6,859 nt of DNA, from contig JAHJDU010000643.1 in assembly GCA_018812385.1 (NCBI GenBank), positions 1 through 6,859 on the forward strand, read 5' to 3'. Below, piece after piece: positions 4,279 to 6,859 of the stretch. Below the pieces are notes generated by a model. It was not told the DNA's origin, ran no database searches, and saw only the letters and a program-made list of their open reading frames with translations. How positions within the stretch are numbered: the first letter of the stretch is position 1; every line of letters begins with the position of its first letter. This DNA is from Pseudomonadota bacterium. Its GTDB lineage: Bacteria > Desulfobacterota > Desulfobacteria > Desulfobacterales > Desulfobacteraceae. The position numbers and the translations under genes were made by a program.

Positions 4279-5799
4279 TTACAACTTTATCGATCTCGTA
4301 ACAAGATTATCTGCTGACCCGAAGAAAAGAGCCCCTTCCAATCCTATAACGTATATTTTGTCCCTTTCTTTTTGCAAAATTTCAATTGATTTTTCGAAAC
4401 GTTGTTTTTTGGAACTAATCTGTGATCCTCGATGTATACTTCTAATAATTGAACGGCCCATCTGGGCGATAAATACGAATATGGAAACAAGAATTCCTAC
4501 AACAACGGCCGTTATGAGGTTTAGCATGAGAACTACAATCATTACTGTTACAATAATAAATAAATCATGCAACAATTGACTTTTTTCAGTACTCTTTCTT
4601 TGGTATAGCTTTTTTATGATCTGAACGCTTCTATTATTCATTAATTGTATGCAGATATATATTACGACCCCTGCCATGACTGCCTTTGGAATGTAGCCAA
4701 TCGGCTTGCCAAGGATCAAAATAAAAAAGAGAATGAATATTCCACAGAATACCCCGGAAAACTTAGTCCTTCCCCCGGAGGAATGATTTATCGAAGAACG
4801 TCCCATATAACCTGACACTGGAATTCCACCGAATATTCCACCAACTGAATTTCCAATTCCCTGGGCAATCAACTCTCTATTGCCTTGTGGACGTGATTGA
4901 GTAATATTTTGAATCGAAACAATTGTTAATAATGACTCAATGGATCCCAGAATTGCAATGGCAAAGGCGGCGGGTATGATAATGGGAAAAAGGTAAGAAG
5001 CAACTTCATCCGGGAAAACATTAAAAAATGTAACCAGATTGGATAAAGAAGGAACTGCAAACGGAACCTCCCCGATAACCGGGCCCAACGTATCGACAGA
5101 AAAAGTGAATTTAAGGATGTAGTAAATAAATGTTCCCCCTATTATACTTAAAATATTAGCCGGGAGTTTTGTTTTATATTTGTTTCCAAAAAACATTATC
5201 AGTATAGTGCAGAGTGTAACAATAAGAGTTGGAATTGATATTTGTGTCAGGTTATTTAATATTCCATTTGAGTTGTTCAGTTGTATTCCAAGACAAGGTC
5301 CGATTTGACCGACAATAATCAGTAGAGATGTTCCATTTATAATTCCCAGGATAACAGGATATGAAATATTTTTTACAAGAGTTCCGAGACGTAACAGCCC
5401 AAAAAATATTTGGAAAACCCCGCTAAGGAAAACGACGAAAAAGGTGATAGAAATTATCGAAAGCATGTCTAGATTTACAGAGGGATCAAAATTGTTGGTA
5501 TTGATGAGTTTAGTGATTACAGAAGCCAAAATAAATGCTGCTGGGACAACAGGTCCTGATATCATTATTTTTGTGCTTCCAAAGATTGTCGCCAGCAATC
5601 CGTTGAACACTGAAGAGAACATCCCTGCGATAATACCGACCCCAACGAATTTAGGCCCGAGTGGGGCGAATGAGATCATTCCATAAACGATGTTACCACC
5701 TAAGGATAATATAGCTGCAGCGAGAGCTCCTGATAAATCTCCCTTAAAGTTTGATAAATCATATTTTTTCTTCATAATACCTGAGTTTAATAAATTCAT
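4279..5799 (-). CDS. SulP-family inorganic anion transporter, truncated within its STAS domain; 5' half of a split gene
   Basis: This 506-residue frame encodes a polytopic inner-membrane protein with roughly ten or more hydrophobic spans from about 20 to 450. It has the SulP opening FKGDLSGALAAAILSLGG (18-35) and the family signature LIAQGIGNSVGGIFGGIPVS (310-329), followed by SGGRTKFSG (341-349). SulP proteins move sulfate, bicarbonate or other anions, often with Na+ or H+; the substrate here cannot be told. The STAS domain starts at about 482 (IYVIGLEGALFFGSADNL) but ends after residue 502 with four out-of-frame codons (SIKL) and TAA at 4279-4281. The remainder lies in the -1 frame in the next gene. 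The start is uncertain. ATG 5799 has AAGGG touching it, and ATG 5775 (giving MKKKYDLSNFKG) has only a weak CAGG. The deletion-like shift may make this a pseudogene. Confidence 0.9.
   Translation of the reverse strand: MNLLNSGIMKKKYDLSNFKGDLSGALAAAILSLGGNIVYGMISFAPLGPKFVGVGIIAGMFSSVFNGLLATIFGSTKIMISGPVVPAAFILASVITKLINTNNFDPSVNLDMLSIISITFFVVFLSGVFQIFFGLLRLGTLVKNISYPVILGIINGTSLLIIVGQIGPCLGIQLNNSNGILNNLTQISIPTLIVTLCTILIMFFGNKYKTKLPANILSIIGGTFIYYILKFTFSVDTLGPVIGEVPFAVPSLSNLVTFFNVFPDEVASYLFPIIIPAAFAIAILGSIESLLTIVSIQNITQSRPQGNRELIAQGIGNSVGGIFGGIPVSGYMGRSSINHSSGGRTKFSGVFCGIFILFFILILGKPIGYIPKAVMAGVVIYICIQLMNNRSVQIIKKLYQRKSTEKSQLLHDLFIIVTVMIVVLMLNLITAVVVGILVSIFVFIAQMGRSIIRSIHRGSQISSKKQRFEKSIEILQKERDKIYVIGLEGALFFGSADNLVTRSIKL
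4282..4306 (-). other. frameshift zone joining the SulP and STAS/cNMP-binding frames
   Basis: The downstream frame is closed by a TAA at 4307-4309 and the SulP frame by TAA at 4279-4281, so the switch must fall between them. Reading ACG AGA in the SulP frame and then ATC GAT AAA GTT in the -1 frame gives LVTR-IDKVVKEGGQYIVLD, a normal STAS sequence. The result would be a 748-residue protein (502 + 15 + 231). There is no X-XXY-YYZ slippery heptamer in the zone. The G6 run (4269-4274) lies downstream of the SulP stop and so cannot by itself be the shift site. Confidence 0.85.
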
Positions 5800-5881
5800 C
5801 CCTTAAGAAAGTGTCCATATTTTTTATAGCAGATCAGTCTATTTTTTTATCCAGTCTAACCCTACTCGATTGTGCTCAAAA

Positions 5882-6688
5882 TTATGATCCGAACCTGTTA
5901 AGAATTTCAAGATATTCCTGATTATCTATTAATTTATGTCCATTTCTGCCAAAGCGTTTGAATTCCTCAGAAGTCGGGAATGTGTAATATCTTTTTCCAG
6001 ATTCATCCTGGGGGATAGTTTCAATTCTTTTCTGACTTTTATATGCCAGCAAAAGTTGTTTAAAAAGGTCAATGCCATAGGGATATAATTGACACATATG
6101 CCATAAAACAGACTTGGAATAATCAACAGGCATCATTTTGATACCTATAAGCGGGCCAGTATCTATTCCTTCATCCACCTTGTGCAGGGTACAACCGACA
6201 TTGATATCTCCATTGAACATTGCCCTGAATGGAGCATAAACGCCCCTGTATTCCGGCAAAGATCCAGGATGTATATTGTATATACCTAAGCTGGGAATAT
6301 CTATAATATTTTTCTTAAATATAAAATCATTCCGAATTGATAAAATAATATCAGGGTTAATATTCCTGATATATTTTCCCCAGTCTTTGGAATTAATATC
6401 ATCAGAAATTACAACAGGGATATTATATTTCTTTTTGATCTGGTTAAAGGTGAGATATTCTGAGAGATATTCTTCCTTATCATTTTTCTCAAGCAATGGG
6501 AAAATCTGATGAATAAGCAAATCTCTTTCATAAAAGATAAAATCGGCTGATTCTTTTACTTGTCTTTCAGTTGCGGTGAATTTATCGCTCAGGATCACAT
6601 AGTATTCATGGGATGCAATATGCTTCAACACATAATTTAGAGCTATACACCCTTCAAGATCACGCTTGATACAAACGATGATTTTCAT
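5882..6688 (-). CDS. formyltransferase-family protein (formyl_trans_N type)
   Basis: This is a 268-residue cytosolic enzyme of the methionyl-tRNA/GAR/sugar formyltransferase fold. The diagnostic block is YNIHPGSLPEYRGVYAPFRA (137-156), containing the catalytic Asn138 and His140 and the formyl-folate-contacting SLPEYRG loop. It is followed by VDEGIDTGPLIG (171-182) with the third catalytic residue Asp176. The N-terminus (MKIIVCIKRD) has a plain Rossmann-like start. The C-terminal GKRYYTFPTSEEFKRF (231-246) is typical of small sugar- or amino-acid-directed members. The protein is shorter than methionyl-tRNA formyltransferase (about 310) and lacks its C-terminal OB domain, so N-formylation of a nucleotide-linked amino sugar or another small amine is more likely than Fmt. 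The acceptor is not identified. Its ATG overlaps the stop of the preceding gene (ATGA). That implies translational coupling and explains the lack of a strong Shine-Dalgarno site. Confidence 0.87.
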   Translation of the reverse strand: MKIIVCIKRDLEGCIALNYVLKHIASHEYYVILSDKFTATERQVKESADFIFYERDLLIHQIFPLLEKNDKEEYLSEYLTFNQIKKKYNIPVVISDDINSKDWGKYIRNINPDIILSIRNDFIFKKNIIDIPSLGIYNIHPGSLPEYRGVYAPFRAMFNGDINVGCTLHKVDEGIDTGPLIGIKMMPVDYSKSVLWHMCQLYPYGIDLFKQLLLAYKSQKRIETIPQDESGKRYYTFPTSEEFKRFGRNGHKLIDNQEYLEILNRFGS

Positions 6689-6859
6689 AAAAAATTAATA
6701 TCCAAATAATAATCAGTATTGAGCGTATGCCTGTTATACTCATTTTCAATAAAGATCTTTAACATGTCATATGCAGTGCATGAATTATATTTTTCCTTAT
6801 ACGCTTCAATAAACCCCCTTAAAGCGGGATTGCAATTATTTTCAAGAAAATATATTTCC
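6685..6859 (-). CDS. C-terminal end of an unidentified protein upstream of the formyltransferase (partial)
   Basis: A frame enters from the right edge and gives 57 residues, starting EIYFLENNCNPALRGFIEAY and ending TLNTDYYLDINFL, with a TGA at 6685-6687 that overlaps the formyltransferase ATG by the ATGA arrangement. This tight overlap supports it being a real gene in the same operon. I do not firmly recognise the family. The closing pattern of a short variable strand followed by Y-Y-L-D-I-N is reminiscent of the end of sugar-nucleotidyltransferases (W/Y-x-D-I-x-T-P-E-D), but it stops before that motif would be complete, so this is only a suggestion. Composition is rich in Asn, Tyr, Glu and Ile, like its neighbour. 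Confidence 0.6.
   Translation of the reverse strand, partial: EIYFLENNCNPALRGFIEAYKEKYNSCTAYDMLKIFIENEYNRHTLNTDYYLDINFL

Noticed and set aside
4269..4281. G6 homopolymer as the cause of the SulP frameshift
   Set aside because: The SulP stop codon lies before the run in the direction of translation, so an indel in the run could not rejoin the frames. The shift must be at 4282-4306.
4282..4306. Programmed -1 ribosomal frameshifting at the SulP/STAS junction
   Set aside because: No slippery heptamer of the X-XXY-YYZ type is in the permitted zone and I see no clear stimulatory stem-loop just after it. A single-base deletion or sequencing error is simpler.
5800..5881. Terminator or clear promoter between the formyltransferase and SulP genes
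   Set aside because: The stretch contains A/T runs and a TATAAA-like hexamer, but no stable hairpin and no -35 element at suitable spacing.

Overview
The window is a low-GC bacterial chromosomal segment. Its gene content (a pgsA – tRNA-Gly – tRNA-Cys block, a soluble GAF histidine kinase with MshEN-like N-terminal repeats, and a SulP transporter joined to a cyclic-nucleotide-binding module) would suit a deltaproteobacterium of the Desulfobacterales type. That placement is inference from gene style only; no marker gene settles it.

Plus strand, left end: the C-terminus of phosphatidylglycerophosphate synthase (pgsA), then a near-consensus promoter driving tRNA-Gly(GCC) and tRNA-Cys(GCA), both with encoded CCA, closed by a strong intrinsic terminator. 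Next comes about 400 bases of sparse DNA. It holds one tiny 23-codon reading frame with a good promoter and Shine-Dalgarno site, probably the stump of a longer gene.

Minus strand, the rest, in order of transcription (right to left): the 3' end of an unidentified gene overlapping (ATGA) a formyltransferase-family enzyme, which looks like the edge of a sugar or surface-polysaccharide cluster; a SulP anion transporter; a STAS-remnant plus cyclic-nucleotide-binding protein; an orphan exported protein with four cysteines; a 34-residue lipoprotein; and a soluble sensor histidine kinase with no partner response regulator in view.

The most informative observation is that the SulP gene and the cyclic-nucleotide-binding gene are two halves of one gene. 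The SulP frame stops inside its STAS domain, and the rest of that STAS domain, with its DSTG loop, continues in the -1 frame and runs into the cNMP-binding domain. One base restores a 748-codon SulP–STAS–CNB protein. Secondary points are a lipoprotein gene too short for ordinary ORF calling, three imperfect 22-23 bp tandem repeats with palindromic cores upstream of it, and a kinase whose frame stays open for 31 codons past an amber stop, suggesting a lost C-terminal part. Together with the 23-codon stump these suggest local gene decay downstream of the tRNA genes. I see no CRISPR array, transposase, integrase or phage gene.
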